A stretch of 64,000 nucleotides of DNA from Anaerolineaceae bacterium (GCA_016841365.1 JAENZI010000006.1:62001-126000); one strand, 5' to 3'. Positions 52,009-61,699 are shown, counted from the first letter of the stretch. The notes: generated by a model not told the origin, from the letters alone. Made by a program: numbers and translations.

Positions 52009-52631
52009 AGGGTCACCTTTCTCGGGTTCACTCGATGATGTTCTGCAGAAATGATGCTTTCAATCACATCCAGGGTTTTATCCAATGCATGGGTCTGGTT
52101 GATCACAATATAATCGAAAATATCCAGGGTTTTGTATTCCTCTTCAGCCGTCTTAATGCGCAATTGCAGTTCCTCATCTGTTTCGCTTCGCCGATCTTTC
52201 AGTCGCTGCAACCATTCTTCTTTGCTGTTTGCCGTCAAAAAGACCAAAACCGCGTCCGGACATAATTCATGCACCGTCTGCGCCCCCTGCACATCTAAAC
52301 GCATCACCACATCTTCACCGGTAGCCAATGCCTCACGCACCTGTGATTTTGGCACGCCCTTATACGCTGAATAAACCCAGGCGTGTTCCAGAAATTCGCC
52401 CGCTTTGATCATTTCTTCAAATTTCTCTTCCGAATAGAAAAAATAATCCCTGCCATCTTCTTCATAATCACGTGGCGGCCGGCTGGTCGCCGTGATCACG
52501 AAGTGAAAAGGAAGATTGCGTTCCTTCAACCCATCAACAACAGTATCCTTCCCGATCCCCGAAGGTCCTGAAATAACGATCAACAGGGGGGAATGTTCGG
52601 GTTTCTTCAATTCAAAATCAATTTCATTCAT
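52005..52631 (-). CDS. gmk: Guanylate kinase
   Basis: 208 residues. Converts GMP to GDP. P-loop GPSGIGKDT (22-30), GMP-binding region SRPPRDYEEDGRDYFF, and R/D in VVMRLDVQGA are all intact. The kinase P-loop has Asp instead of the usual Ser/Thr next to Lys, common in some bacteria. Overlaps the downstream rhomboid gene. Confidence 0.95.
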   Translation of the reverse strand: MNEIDFELKKPEHSPLLIVISGPSGIGKDTVVDGLKERNLPFHFVITATSRPPRDYEEDGRDYFFYSEEKFEEMIKAGEFLEHAWVYSAYKGVPKSQVREALATGEDVVMRLDVQGAQTVHELCPDAVLVFLTANSKEEWLQRLKDRRSETDEELQLRIKTAEEEYKTLDIFDYIVINQTHALDKTLDVIESIISAEHHRVNPRKVTL

Positions 52632-52816
52632 AAGCGGTCATTTCGGACTAATGGGGCGTCTTTGGATTCGGTCAGGCTGGTGTTTACTACCCTCACGCTG
52701 CTTGCATCGAGCCTTGATTATAATATATATTGTAGAACAGTAACCGGAGAATTGCCAATGAACTGCCTGACATTGGTGATTAATCGGTTGATGAATTCAG
52801 TCGTTTTGGCTGAAGG

Positions 52817-54115
52817 TCAACCAGCCAGAAGGTCCAGCAACCTCTGATACGAACTCACCCATGCAATCGTGTTGAGAAAATCAGCCAGCGCCTCAAACTG
52901 ATCCCGCAAAGCGACCACTGCCGGCCCGACAGGATCCTCGCCTGCTGCACCACCGCCGGGTTCGTCGTTATATGCCCCATAAAAAGCAAAATAAGCCTGG
53001 TTGAGTTTGCGGATCAGGTAACCGTTCTCCCAAAAGACCTGGCGCCGTGCCTCCATGTAGGCTTCTGCCCCCTCAATTTCACCTTCAGCCAGCAAACGAT
53101 CCACCTCCAGCCGGGTTATGCGCATCTCCCTTCTGAAATCGAACATATCTGGATCTGGTTCCGGCACAATCTGCGATGTTTGGGCATCATCCACAACCGG
53201 GTCAGGTTCGGGCGGTACATACTCAGGATAATATTTCTCCAGGATCAACCGTCCCAATTCCTTGCCTGCCAAATTTGCTGTCGTCTCATTGATTGTGCGC
53301 AAAGCGTCATTGGTGTAGTAGTTGACCCCCAGCGGCCGCAGCGTGAGGTAGTTGTGCACCCATTCATGGGAAACAACCTCCGTCAGCCAAACAATATCGG
53401 TGGTCTGCCTGATCATGGTAGGATAGGTACCCACCCCGCCAATCGGTACCACCAGTGCTGAATAATCCAGATCAGAAAAAACCTGCGACTCCAGCGCTTC
53501 CATTTCTTCCACACTTGTGCCAGGCAGCAGCGGGACGTCCATCACCTGGGCAATTTCTTCTCTGGGAGAGACCACTAATGAATAAGGCACATCGCTGACC
53601 CGTACCAATGATGGCGGCAGCACCTGCCCCAACAGCGCCAAGCCGCTTTCGCGCAGAACCGCATGCAGCTGCGACTGCAAAATCGCATCCGCCAGCCGTG
53701 AAAGCGAATCCAGCCGCCTCTGTTCTGTCTGAAGTTCGGCACGCAGCGCCTGGCTGGCTGCGAGGGGATCTTCCACCTGCGGGTCGGTATACACCAGCAT
53801 GACCTGTGCTGAAAGGGCATTCACCCGTGCTGTCTTGGCTAATGTGTCCAGCACGATCTGTGATTGCATGTCAGAAGGGACAAACTTGCTCAGGCTGAGT
53901 CCCCAATCCGCAACCTTGACGCCAATCGCATCCAACGTCCAAGAGCCATAATCAAATTCAGCAGGTCGTGTCAGGGCGCTTACACCCGAAAGCAAGCCCC
54001 CAGGCGGGAATATCGATCCGCCCAAAAACAAAGCACATGCAGCCAAAATGAGCGCAAGGCGCAGCCGCCGCCAAAGCTTGTTGAAAAAATTGCGTTTCTG
54101 ACCAGGTTGAAGCAT
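52817..54115 (-). CDS. Uncharacterised membrane-anchored protein with HEWVH zinc motif
   Basis: 432 residues. One N-terminal membrane helix (about 18-40), then an exported domain. Motif HEWVHNYLTL (first His pair) is followed 20 residues on by INETTANLAGKELG, a gluzincin-like third ligand, so a zinc metallopeptidase is likely, although no family name fits. Helical stretches precede and follow (LDSLSRLADAILQSQL). Start ATG 54115 is preceded by TAGAAT six nt upstream and no SD. Single-gene unit, convergent with none. Confidence 0.72.
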   Translation of the reverse strand: MLQPGQKRNFFNKLWRRLRLALILAACALFLGGSIFPPGGLLSGVSALTRPAEFDYGSWTLDAIGVKVADWGLSLSKFVPSDMQSQIVLDTLAKTARVNALSAQVMLVYTDPQVEDPLAASQALRAELQTEQRRLDSLSRLADAILQSQLHAVLRESGLALLGQVLPPSLVRVSDVPYSLVVSPREEIAQVMDVPLLPGTSVEEMEALESQVFSDLDYSALVVPIGGVGTYPTMIRQTTDIVWLTEVVSHEWVHNYLTLRPLGVNYYTNDALRTINETTANLAGKELGRLILEKYYPEYVPPEPDPVVDDAQTSQIVPEPDPDMFDFRREMRITRLEVDRLLAEGEIEGAEAYMEARRQVFWENGYLIRKLNQAYFAFYGAYNDEPGGGAAGEDPVGPAVVALRDQFEALADFLNTIAWVSSYQRLLDLLAG

Positions 54116-54240
54116 GCGCTGATTCTAACACACCCATCAAGCTCACGAGAAGTGTTGTAGCACCTGCCGCACCAAAGAATAGTCATTGTTGCCACAGTTT
54201 TAATGTAAAATAACCTCATCGATACACCAGACAAAGCGAG

Positions 54241-56061
54241 TTGCCTGTGCCACAATCACCGAACTCACTCCCGAAAAATCCCCTCCTCACACGCTGGGCA
54301 GACGATGTTGACCCCAGCCAGCCCCTGCCAGAATACCCGCGCCCCCAAATGATGCGTGAGAATTGGCAGAACCTGAATGGCATTTGGTCATACGCAGTCA
54401 CACAACAGAACACACCACAACCCACCGATTTCTCTGGCGAGATTGTGGTGCCTTACCCGCTTGAAAGTGCCCTCTCCGGTGTGGGACGGGCGCTTGAATC
54501 AGATGAATGCCTTTGGTACCGGCGTAACTTCAACATTGAACCTGGCTGGCTGGATGATGGACATATCCTGCTGCACTTTGGCGCAGTAGACTGGCGCTGC
54601 CAGGTAAGCATCAACCGAAAACGCGTTGGGGCGCATACCGGCGGTTATGACCCCTTCTCATTTGACATTACCAACGCCCTCCAGCCTGGAGAAAACGAGA
54701 TCATCGTGTCCGTTGAAGACCCAACCGACACGCAACCAATCCAGCGCGGCAAGCAAGTGCGAAAACCGGGATTCATCTGGTACACCGCTATCTCTGGCAT
54801 CTGGCAAACCGTCTGGCTGGAACATGTCCCCGAGACCTATATCGAGTCTTTGAAGATCACCCCAGATATCGACCGCAGTTGCGTGACCGTCACTGCCCAG
54901 ATAGCCCATCCCGCTTCAAACCTGGTGCTGGAGATCAGTGTATTTGACGGAAAGGAAGTGGTTGCCAATGCAAGCGGTCGACCGGATCAACCCATCGAGG
55001 TTGCCCTCCCCAACCCCAAACTCTGGTCACCCCAAACCCCCCATCTCTACAACTTGCAGGTGCGTCTGCAAAGCACTCAGCATGAAATTGACCAACTCCA
55101 AAGTTACTTCGGCATGCGCAAATTCTCCACCGAGAGAGATTCTGTCGGTCATCTGCGCTTTTACCTTAACAACGAACCCTGCTTCCTCTACGGTCCGCTG
55201 GACCAGGGCTATTGGCCGGATGGCATTTACACGCCGCCCACAGATGAATCCATGCACTGGGAAATTCAATTTATAAAAGACGCCGGATTTAACATGCTGC
55301 GCAAGCACATCAAAGTAGAACCCGCTCGCTATTATTATCACTGCGACCGCGCAGGTGTGATCGTGTGGCAGGATATGGTCAGCGGTGGGATCAGCCCCCG
55401 CCCAATCTGGTTCTTTTTTGCCGGTCTCTTCAAACACCTTCGTGATGATCGCTGCTACTGGCGCTTAGGGCGCGGCAAAGCAGAAAATCGAGCCCAATTC
55501 CGCTCGGAATATCAACGCATGATTGACGCCCTGTATAATGTGGTTTCGATTGCCATCTGGTGCCCATTCAACGAAGGCTGGGGGCAATTTGATGCTGCCC
55601 AAATCGCCAACTGGATCAAAACGTATGACCCCACCCGCCTGGTGGATCATGCCAGCGGCTGGTTTGACCAGGGTGCCGGTGATTTCAACAGCAATCACAT
55701 CTACTTCAAACCCCTCCCCGAATTCGATTTAGACTCGAACCGAGCACTGGTGCTCTCAGAGTTTGGCGGTTACAGCCTGAACATGCCAGAGCACGCCTGG
55801 AACCCGCATAAAGACTTCGGTTATAAGAAATTTGCAGATGTTGAATCCCTCACACAAGGCTATCTCAATCTGATCAGGGAGCAATTGATACCCCAAATTC
55901 AGAAAGGTTTATCTGCAGCAGTCTATACCCAAACAACCGATGTTGAAACCGAAGTCAACGGTTTCTTAACTTATGACCGCTCGGTTATCAAGATGGATTT
56001 AGATGCTGTCCGAAATGTTCACCAGGAATTGTTTGGAGCGAGCCGTTCAAAGATAACCTGA
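54241..56061 (+). CDS. Glycoside hydrolase family 2 enzyme (beta-galactosidase/glucuronidase-like)
   Basis: 606 residues, no signal peptide. Sugar-binding N-terminal domain has YPRPQMMRENWQNLNGIWSYA (typical GH2 N-domain), jelly-roll then Ig-like domain (LWSPQTPHLYNLQVRL) and TIM barrel with acid/base E445 (FNEGWGQ) and nucleophile E507 (LSEFGGYS). Length fits beta-glucuronidase/short beta-galactosidase, without the C-terminal domains of LacZ. Start TTG 54241 keeps the conserved N-terminus; no strong RBS is present. Single gene; specificity uncertain. Confidence 0.85.
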   Translation: MPVPQSPNSLPKNPLLTRWADDVDPSQPLPEYPRPQMMRENWQNLNGIWSYAVTQQNTPQPTDFSGEIVVPYPLESALSGVGRALESDECLWYRRNFNIEPGWLDDGHILLHFGAVDWRCQVSINRKRVGAHTGGYDPFSFDITNALQPGENEIIVSVEDPTDTQPIQRGKQVRKPGFIWYTAISGIWQTVWLEHVPETYIESLKITPDIDRSCVTVTAQIAHPASNLVLEISVFDGKEVVANASGRPDQPIEVALPNPKLWSPQTPHLYNLQVRLQSTQHEIDQLQSYFGMRKFSTERDSVGHLRFYLNNEPCFLYGPLDQGYWPDGIYTPPTDESMHWEIQFIKDAGFNMLRKHIKVEPARYYYHCDRAGVIVWQDMVSGGISPRPIWFFFAGLFKHLRDDRCYWRLGRGKAENRAQFRSEYQRMIDALYNVVSIAIWCPFNEGWGQFDAAQIANWIKTYDPTRLVDHASGWFDQGAGDFNSNHIYFKPLPEFDLDSNRALVLSEFGGYSLNMPEHAWNPHKDFGYKKFADVESLTQGYLNLIREQLIPQIQKGLSAAVYTQTTDVETEVNGFLTYDRSVIKMDLDAVRNVHQELFGASRSKIT

Positions 56062-56172
56062 AATGACGCAGCAGTCCATTTAACACACAAAACAATAGGG
56101 CTGGTGATGCATTCACCAGCCCTAATTAATTTCTTAAGTTGATATTTGTTTTTGAATTTTATCCGCTTCTAC

Positions 56173-56508
56173 TTAAAAGCTGCCAACAGCCTCAAGCAAA
56201 TCGTCATAGATGTTGAAATACGGCGCAATGCCAACAAGATCCATTGATTCTCGGATGCGCTCATCCAGTTTCACCAGAACAAGCTCACCGCGGTTCATCT
56301 TTTTCACCTCTTTTTGAACGCGGATCAACGCCCACCAACCTGCGCTGGAGACAAATGTGACATCGCGCATATCAAAGACGATATTATACTGACCCTTTTC
56401 AATCAGTTGATTTAATGCCTCTTCAACCTCAGGGGCAGTATAGCTGTCAATGCGACCGCTGGTGTAAATGACCGTGCTTCGTTTATATTCAGTAATCTCA
56501 AAGTCCAT
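56173..56508 (-). CDS. STAS-domain anti-sigma-factor antagonist
   Basis: 111 residues, one SpoIIAA-like STAS domain. IVFDMRDVTFVSSAGWWALIRV contains the conserved Ser (second Ser of SSAG) that is phosphorylated by an anti-sigma kinase in this family. No cognate anti-sigma factor or phosphatase is adjacent. A GAAGGTG RBS precedes ATG 56508. It is a typical partner-switching component, target unknown. Confidence 0.93.
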   Translation of the reverse strand: MDFEITEYKRSTVIYTSGRIDSYTAPEVEEALNQLIEKGQYNIVFDMRDVTFVSSAGWWALIRVQKEVKKMNRGELVLVKLDERIRESMDLVGIAPYFNIYDDLLEAVGSF

Positions 56509-56689
56509 TGCACCTTCTCCATGATAAATAATGATCTCAACACAATTTCAATAATTATAACCTAAATTTACCCAAAATCCGCATATCAGAAAAGGATTTA
56601 ACCTTCCTCTTCTAAGCACCTGCCCTATTCGGCATTCAGATGATGAGTGAATATATTATATATTAAAATCCAGCAGGAATTAAGCGATT

Positions 56690-56717
56690 TTGTCTGCTTG
56701 CACCCCTCGAGTATAAT
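56690..56717 (+). promoter_or_regulatory. Leaderless promoter of miaB
   Basis: TTGTCT (56690-56695), 16-bp spacer, TATAAT (56712-56717). The -10 ends 8 nt before ATG 56726 and no Shine-Dalgarno is present, so translation starts at the mRNA 5' end. Confidence 0.7.
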
Positions 56718-56725
56718 AAGCCCCT

Positions 56726-58051
56726 ATGAAATATCATATTTGGACAGAGGGCTGCCAGATGAATGTGGCGGATTCCCGCCGGGTTGCCTCTGCATTAGAA
56801 AAATTAGGCTATCAAGCTACAAAAAAACCACAGGAAGCCGATGTGATCGTGCTCAATACCTGTGTTGTCCGCCAAAGCGCTGAGGATAAAGCCATCGGGC
56901 GGCTGAGTTCACTCCGGCCGCTTAAAGATAAGAATCCCGATCTGGTGATCAACCTGATGGGCTGTCTGATCGGTGTGCGCGGCAATCAGAAGATCCTGGA
57001 TCGTTTCCCCTGGGTGGATGTGGTTTCCGCTCCCTCTAACCCAACCCCCCTACTGCAACATCTCAGTAAAAAGACAGGCCAGCAGACAGCGCAAGATAGA
57101 CAGTCGGATCTGAACGCGATGCTGGATGGTGACCTGACCCTGCCGATAGACGAACAGGGAAAGCTGGTTTCCGCTTTTATCCCGATTGTGTACGGTTGTT
57201 CGCACGCTTGCACTTATTGCATCATCCCGTCCAAGCGCGGGATTGAACACTCCCGTGATTACGCTGAAATCCTGGCAGAAGCCAATACATTGGTGAACCA
57301 GGGGGTCAAAGAACTTACCTTATTAGGTCAAATCGTTGACCGCTACGGCCGTGATTTACCCGAACGCCCCACGCTGGCCATGCTTCTGCACGATCTACAT
57401 AAAATTGAAGGACTTAAACGAATCCGGTTTCTGACCTCTCATCCTAATTGGATGACGGATGAACTGCTGGATGCCGTTGCCGACCTCCCCAAAGTTTGCC
57501 CGCATATTGAAGTGCCGATCCAGGCCGGGGATGATGACATCCTCAAAGCGATGCGGCGCGGCTACACCGCAGCAGAATACCGCGATCTCGTCGCGAAGAT
57601 TAGAACCCGCATCCCGGGTGTCTCCATTGCCACTGACATCATTGTTGGCTTCCCGGGTGAAACGGATTCCCAATTCCAGCAAACTTATGACCTTTTAGCA
57701 GACCTGCGGATGGATGTTGCCCATCTGGCGCGGTATTCTCCCCGCACGGGCACCTATTCCGCTCGAAAATTGGAAGATAACGTCCCAAAAGAAGAAAAAA
57801 TGCGGCGTTTCCGCCTGCTGGAAACTCTTCAGGAGGAGATTTCAGCGGAGATCAATGCCCGCTTGCTGGGCAAATCTGCCAATGTGTTATTTGAGGAAAA
57901 ATCTCGCGGGCGATGGCGCGGCCGAACGCCAACAAACAAACTGGTCTTTGTGGAAAGCGATGAGAACCTATTGGGGCAGGAACGCGATGTGACCATCACC
58001 TGGACCGGTCCCTGGTCGATGATCGCCTCAATCACAGGCACCAACGCCTGA
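56726..58051 (+). CDS. miaB: tRNA-2-methylthio-N6-dimethylallyladenosine synthase MiaB
   Basis: 441-residue radical SAM methylthiotransferase that adds a methylthio group to i6A37 of tRNA. N-terminal UPF0004 domain has three cluster Cys (GCQMN at 10, NTCVVR, MGCLIG). The radical SAM cluster CSHACTYC has C158, C162 and C165. Other typical motifs are SKRGIEHSRD, LLGQIVDRYG, PIQAGDDDIL and VGFPGETD. C-terminal TRAM domain (about 375-437) completes the enzyme. The presence of Ile in LLGQIVD where most MiaB have Asn is minor. Transcribed from a leaderless promoter. Confidence 0.95.
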   Translation: MKYHIWTEGCQMNVADSRRVASALEKLGYQATKKPQEADVIVLNTCVVRQSAEDKAIGRLSSLRPLKDKNPDLVINLMGCLIGVRGNQKILDRFPWVDVVSAPSNPTPLLQHLSKKTGQQTAQDRQSDLNAMLDGDLTLPIDEQGKLVSAFIPIVYGCSHACTYCIIPSKRGIEHSRDYAEILAEANTLVNQGVKELTLLGQIVDRYGRDLPERPTLAMLLHDLHKIEGLKRIRFLTSHPNWMTDELLDAVADLPKVCPHIEVPIQAGDDDILKAMRRGYTAAEYRDLVAKIRTRIPGVSIATDIIVGFPGETDSQFQQTYDLLADLRMDVAHLARYSPRTGTYSARKLEDNVPKEEKMRRFRLLETLQEEISAEINARLLGKSANVLFEEKSRGRWRGRTPTNKLVFVESDENLLGQERDVTITWTGPWSMIASITGTNA

Positions 58052-58110
58052 TCTCAATCCCCAAAATTTCACTAATCTCATATATATTGGTGTTAGGTTT
58101 TACTTAACGC

Positions 58111-58806
58111 TCAGGATTCAGCAGGATCCATGTTCTTCCCTGTAAATTGACACAGATCCTCCACCGGGCATCGGTAACAGTGCAATTTCCGCGCACCGCA
58201 TACCTCGCGTCCCAGCCTGATCAAATTCAAGTGCAAATCTTCAAAAGTCTCTTCTGGGATGCGCTCCTCAAGGAAGGCGTGTGCCTTTTCCACAGAAAGA
58301 TTATCTGGCCTGAGCCCAATCCGCCCTGTCACGCGGTAAACATGGGTATCCACCGGAAAAGCCGGGATGCCCAATGAAAACAGCAGCACGATGGCAGCCG
58401 TCTTCGGACCTACACCCTTGACATCCATCAGCCACTGGCGAGCCTCATCTCTGGGCATTTGCTTCAAAAAGATCAGGTCGATCTTCCCGCCATTGTGTTC
58501 GGCAATTTCTCGCAGCGCCCCTTGAATGCGCGGCCCTTTTTGGTTCGCCAACCCTGCCGTGCGGATCGCTTCAATCACCTGTGCGGTTGGTGCTTCCATC
58601 ACCGCCTCCCAGGTTGGGAAGGTCGCTGTCAACTGGTCAAAGGCGGCGTCGCGGTTAACATCGTTTGTGTTTTGTGAAAGGATCGTATCCACCAGTTCAT
58701 CGACCGGCGGCAGCGGTTCGCGCCACACAGGCATCCCAAAAGCGTCAATCAGCCTCTGGCGGATCTTCATTATCCAGGTTTTGTAATCTATCCTATTTAA
58801 ATCCAT
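58111..58806 (-). CDS. nth: Endonuclease III-like DNA glycosylase (HhH-GPD)
   Basis: 231 residues. Helix-hairpin-helix VKGVGPKTAAIVLL with the catalytic Lys and the Asp in FPVDTHVYRVTGRIG; the C-terminal 4Fe-4S site is CX6CX2CX5C (VCGARKLHCYRCPVEDLC). Removes oxidised pyrimidines and nicks AP sites. The N-terminus is longer than in E. coli Nth, and AAAGG precedes ATG 58806. Single gene. Confidence 0.92.
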   Translation of the reverse strand: MDLNRIDYKTWIMKIRQRLIDAFGMPVWREPLPPVDELVDTILSQNTNDVNRDAAFDQLTATFPTWEAVMEAPTAQVIEAIRTAGLANQKGPRIQGALREIAEHNGGKIDLIFLKQMPRDEARQWLMDVKGVGPKTAAIVLLFSLGIPAFPVDTHVYRVTGRIGLRPDNLSVEKAHAFLEERIPEETFEDLHLNLIRLGREVCGARKLHCYRCPVEDLCQFTGKNMDPAES

Positions 58807-58836
58807 AACAAACCTTTAATTCAATCCCATTGATAC

Positions 58837-59868
58837 TTAAAATGCCGAACGGATCTCCCCTACTGTCAGGCCGCGCCAATTTTTGACGGGCACATTCCCA
58901 TACGGTGCTAAGGTTTCAAGATCTTGCCTGTTGAGCACGCCCAGGTCAGATAATAGTTTCAAGCTAACTGAAGCCCTCGCTCGTCCCTGCGAGTCCCCAT
59001 CAGCAATCTTAACCGCAATCCCCATCCCTGGTGAATCTTCATCGATTGTGCCGGGCATCACACCCAAGATCTGATAGCCTTCGGCACCGCCCTTTGAGAA
59101 GACTTTACCTACGCCCACCCGCATCAAATCCGTATCAAATTTTCCGGGCCCGGCAACCATCACCGGTTGCGCCATCATCGCAGACGTGATCTTGCGGCAA
59201 GCCTGCGCCCGTTCAGGCGCAAGCGTTTCGGGTTCAGCCAGAAGCGCCACAGCCCGAGCCATGTTTTTCAACGGAATACCATACACCGGGGCAGAACAGC
59301 CATCGATGCCCAACGGCATCTCATCCGGGGCTATCCCCACCATTTCTGCCAGGGTCTCCCGAATGGTCACCTGGACCGGGTGCGTTGGGTTGAGGTAATC
59401 CTCAATTGTCACCTCTCGCAAACGAGCATGCGCCAGCATGCCGGTGTGTTTACCAGAACAATTATGTCTGAAGGGTGTAGGCGTTTCGCCGGCAAGCTTC
59501 ATAGCATCCCGGGTTTCAGCATCATAAGGCCAATGAGCACCGCATGCCAGATCTGCTTCTGATGTCCTGATCTTATCATGCATTCTGCGCAAAACCTCAA
59601 CATGCAGGTCTGTTCCGGCGTGTGAGGCGCACATGATCGCGATCTCCTGGTCTGTAAAGCCAAAGGCAGCATCGCCCTCTCGTTCAATAAAGGGTAATGC
59701 CTGGAATGGTTTCATCGAACTGCGCGGATATGTCAACAGTTCAGGGTTGCCTGCGCCAGCCAACACATTGCCAGCAGCATCAACCACGATGTAAGCACCA
59801 TAATGAATCGATTCCACAACCTCTCCCCGGGTCACTTCGACCAGGGGCACACAATCATGCGATTGCAT
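58837..59868 (-). CDS. L-asparaginase II-family (PF06089-type) asparaginase
   Basis: 343 residues. The thermolabile-type asparaginase family signature NCSGKHTGMLAHARLRE and GIDGCSAPVYGIPLKNMA is clear. Belongs to the Rhizobial/bacterial branch unrelated to EcAII, hydrolysing Asn to Asp and ammonia. Start ATG 59868 is favoured by GGAG 10 nt upstream; the longer frame to 59889 is rejected. The stop of the upstream MBL-like gene is 1 bp before the start, so the two genes are co-translated. Confidence 0.9.
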   Translation of the reverse strand: MQSHDCVPLVEVTRGEVVESIHYGAYIVVDAAGNVLAGAGNPELLTYPRSSMKPFQALPFIEREGDAAFGFTDQEIAIMCASHAGTDLHVEVLRRMHDKIRTSEADLACGAHWPYDAETRDAMKLAGETPTPFRHNCSGKHTGMLAHARLREVTIEDYLNPTHPVQVTIRETLAEMVGIAPDEMPLGIDGCSAPVYGIPLKNMARAVALLAEPETLAPERAQACRKITSAMMAQPVMVAGPGKFDTDLMRVGVGKVFSKGGAEGYQILGVMPGTIDEDSPGMGIAVKIADGDSQGRARASVSLKLLSDLGVLNRQDLETLAPYGNVPVKNWRGLTVGEIRSAF

Positions 59869-59869
59869 A

Positions 59870-60733
59870 TTATTCCTCTCCTTTTTCAACAGTCTTCCGA
59901 CCTGGGTAATGCCGATTCAAATACTGCTCTATCCCCCAGACCAGACGATTGTGATACATTTCCGCAACGCCAGGTTGGTATTCAAACGCCTTCAACAAAG
60001 ATGGAACTTGATCTACAATCGCTTCAACCGACCAGGTGCCTGACGCCAATTCCGCAACAACAGCTTTAACTTTTTCAAGAAAGCTTATCATCCGGTTGAG
60101 CTCGGCAGGGTTGATCACACCCTCTCTACCGCTGACAATCTGGTAATCCTCATAAAATGCGGTTGTCAACCAATCCAGCTCAGACAGCCACCGATCCAAA
60201 TCAGACCATGCAAAGAAAGGCGGGTGATGGATGATCACGCTGTCGCCAACGAAGAGAACCTTCTTCGAATCGTAGCGCAGCCAGCTCCCTGCGACATGCG
60301 CCCCGGGTTGATGTGAGATTTCAACCGGATCATCATCCAGGTAGACCGTCATCTTGTCAGAGTAAGTTAGATCCAGAACAGGCCAACGGATATTGGCGGG
60401 CAGTTCATAAGGTTCCCAATCCGCACCCGCATCAAAATCTTGCCCGCGAGCGGTCGTTGGGCGGTTGTTCAGAATCTCAAGCGCCCGTTGATGTCCCACA
60501 ACCCGTCTTTCCATCGCCCGAATGCCAAGCGTTCGATCGATGTGGGTATCCAGCATCACCAACAGCTTATCAGCGCCACCGCCCAGGTTGGCAACATCAA
60601 TCCGCCAGGATTGCTGGTCCTGCGCCCGCAACGGCGCATCCACCATTACCACCGTTGATCCAATCCTTAATGCCCCCAGCACAACACCCGGGTAATTTCG
60701 CTCAATATAAATCCCTTCGGCAATTTCTTGCAT
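59870..60733 (-). CDS. Degenerate metallo-beta-lactamase-fold protein
   Basis: 287 residues. The fold is an MBL with strand MVDAPLR, a THxHxDH region reduced to DTHIDRTLG (first His present, later metal ligands replaced), HVAGSWL and VGDSV. Many zinc ligands are missing, so catalysis is uncertain. Start ATG 60733 has AAGGTGA upstream; longer frame rejected. It is the first gene of a two-gene unit with asparaginase. Confidence 0.8.
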   Translation of the reverse strand: MQEIAEGIYIERNYPGVVLGALRIGSTVVMVDAPLRAQDQQSWRIDVANLGGGADKLLVMLDTHIDRTLGIRAMERRVVGHQRALEILNNRPTTARGQDFDAGADWEPYELPANIRWPVLDLTYSDKMTVYLDDDPVEISHQPGAHVAGSWLRYDSKKVLFVGDSVIIHHPPFFAWSDLDRWLSELDWLTTAFYEDYQIVSGREGVINPAELNRMISFLEKVKAVVAELASGTWSVEAIVDQVPSLLKAFEYQPGVAEMYHNRLVWGIEQYLNRHYPGRKTVEKGEE

Positions 60734-60819
60734 GAGACCGTCACCTTCCCTAATCACTTTGTCGAAAACTTACTGATTATCCATTATACGATGAATTATG
60801 TGCCAAAGTTCTCAGCACA

Positions 60820-61527
60820 TCAGGGTCGCTCACAGAGCGGGACTGCCTCCTTGTTTTCCCTTGCATTCAATGCTAACCCAAAATAGGGTGAAGGATCGAG
60901 GGTATTGTTGATCTCCAGTTCATTGAGAAATTTCCCGTTGCCGTCATCCCTCACGATCGAAAAATGCAAATGCACCCCTGTGGGGTTGCCCGGCGTGCCC
61001 GAATAATTCCCCTGATACCCCAAAAGGGTGCCTGCTGGCACATAAACTTCCATTGTTCCAGGCGGGAAGTCATCCACAATTAATGAGTTTCCATCTGAAT
61101 CCGCTAAATGCGTGTAATAAGTCCAAATCTGCTGATCAGGTTGTAAGGGGTCCGATGGGATGCGGATAATCAAGGATGATTTCCAATCTGGCATGCGGGT
61201 GAGGTAGCCATCGTAAGCCGCATACACTGGCGTTTCGCCAACATCAGTTCCCCCGAAAATATCAATACCCTGGTGTCGATGTCCTGGGCGGAATGAATCA
61301 TCCCAGATAAAACCGATCATACCCGAAGTCGGGATGGCAAACGGGGCGTCGCCGCAGCGGCTTTGCGCCGGGATCATCATGTCTGCGTTGGCATTCGGGT
61401 TTCTGATAAAAGCGATCACCTTGCGCGTTCTTGAGTCTGGCAAAAAATAGGTTTTATAGAGCATAAAAGCGCCAAACGCCAACAGAACAACGATGATGGT
61501 AATCAAGATGATCCAGTGTTTTTTCAT
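60820..61527 (-). CDS. M23 family (LytM/lysostaphin-type) metallopeptidase, membrane-anchored
   Basis: 235 residues. N-terminal membrane anchor (about 5-27), then the M23 domain: HQGIDIFGG provides the first His and Asp zinc ligands, and GVHLHFSIV the HxH pair. Acts on peptidoglycan peptide bridges or as an EnvC-type activator; all four zinc ligands are present, favouring an active enzyme. Convergent/independent gene. Confidence 0.9.
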   Translation of the reverse strand: MKKHWIILITIIVVLLAFGAFMLYKTYFLPDSRTRKVIAFIRNPNANADMMIPAQSRCGDAPFAIPTSGMIGFIWDDSFRPGHRHQGIDIFGGTDVGETPVYAAYDGYLTRMPDWKSSLIIRIPSDPLQPDQQIWTYYTHLADSDGNSLIVDDFPPGTMEVYVPAGTLLGYQGNYSGTPGNPTGVHLHFSIVRDDGNGKFLNELEINNTLDPSPYFGLALNARENKEAVPLCERP

Positions 61528-61588
61528 AACATAACCCTATCACAAAAGATTATTTTCGCCGGCAATTGTAACAGGCTCGGAGAAAACT

Positions 61589-61616
61589 TTGCAAACATCT
61601 GTAGAATTCTTATATT
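61589..61616 (+). promoter_or_regulatory. Possible promoter of the Hsp20 gene
   Basis: TTGCAA (61589-61594), 16-bp spacer, TATATT (61611-61616). No CIRCE element is seen. Confidence 0.4.
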
Positions 61617-61699
61617 TTTTAAATCTTCTTCAAACAGGCTGTTAACAAAAAAACAATAAGATAGCATTGAAAATAAAACAATAACCAATGGAGGAAATG

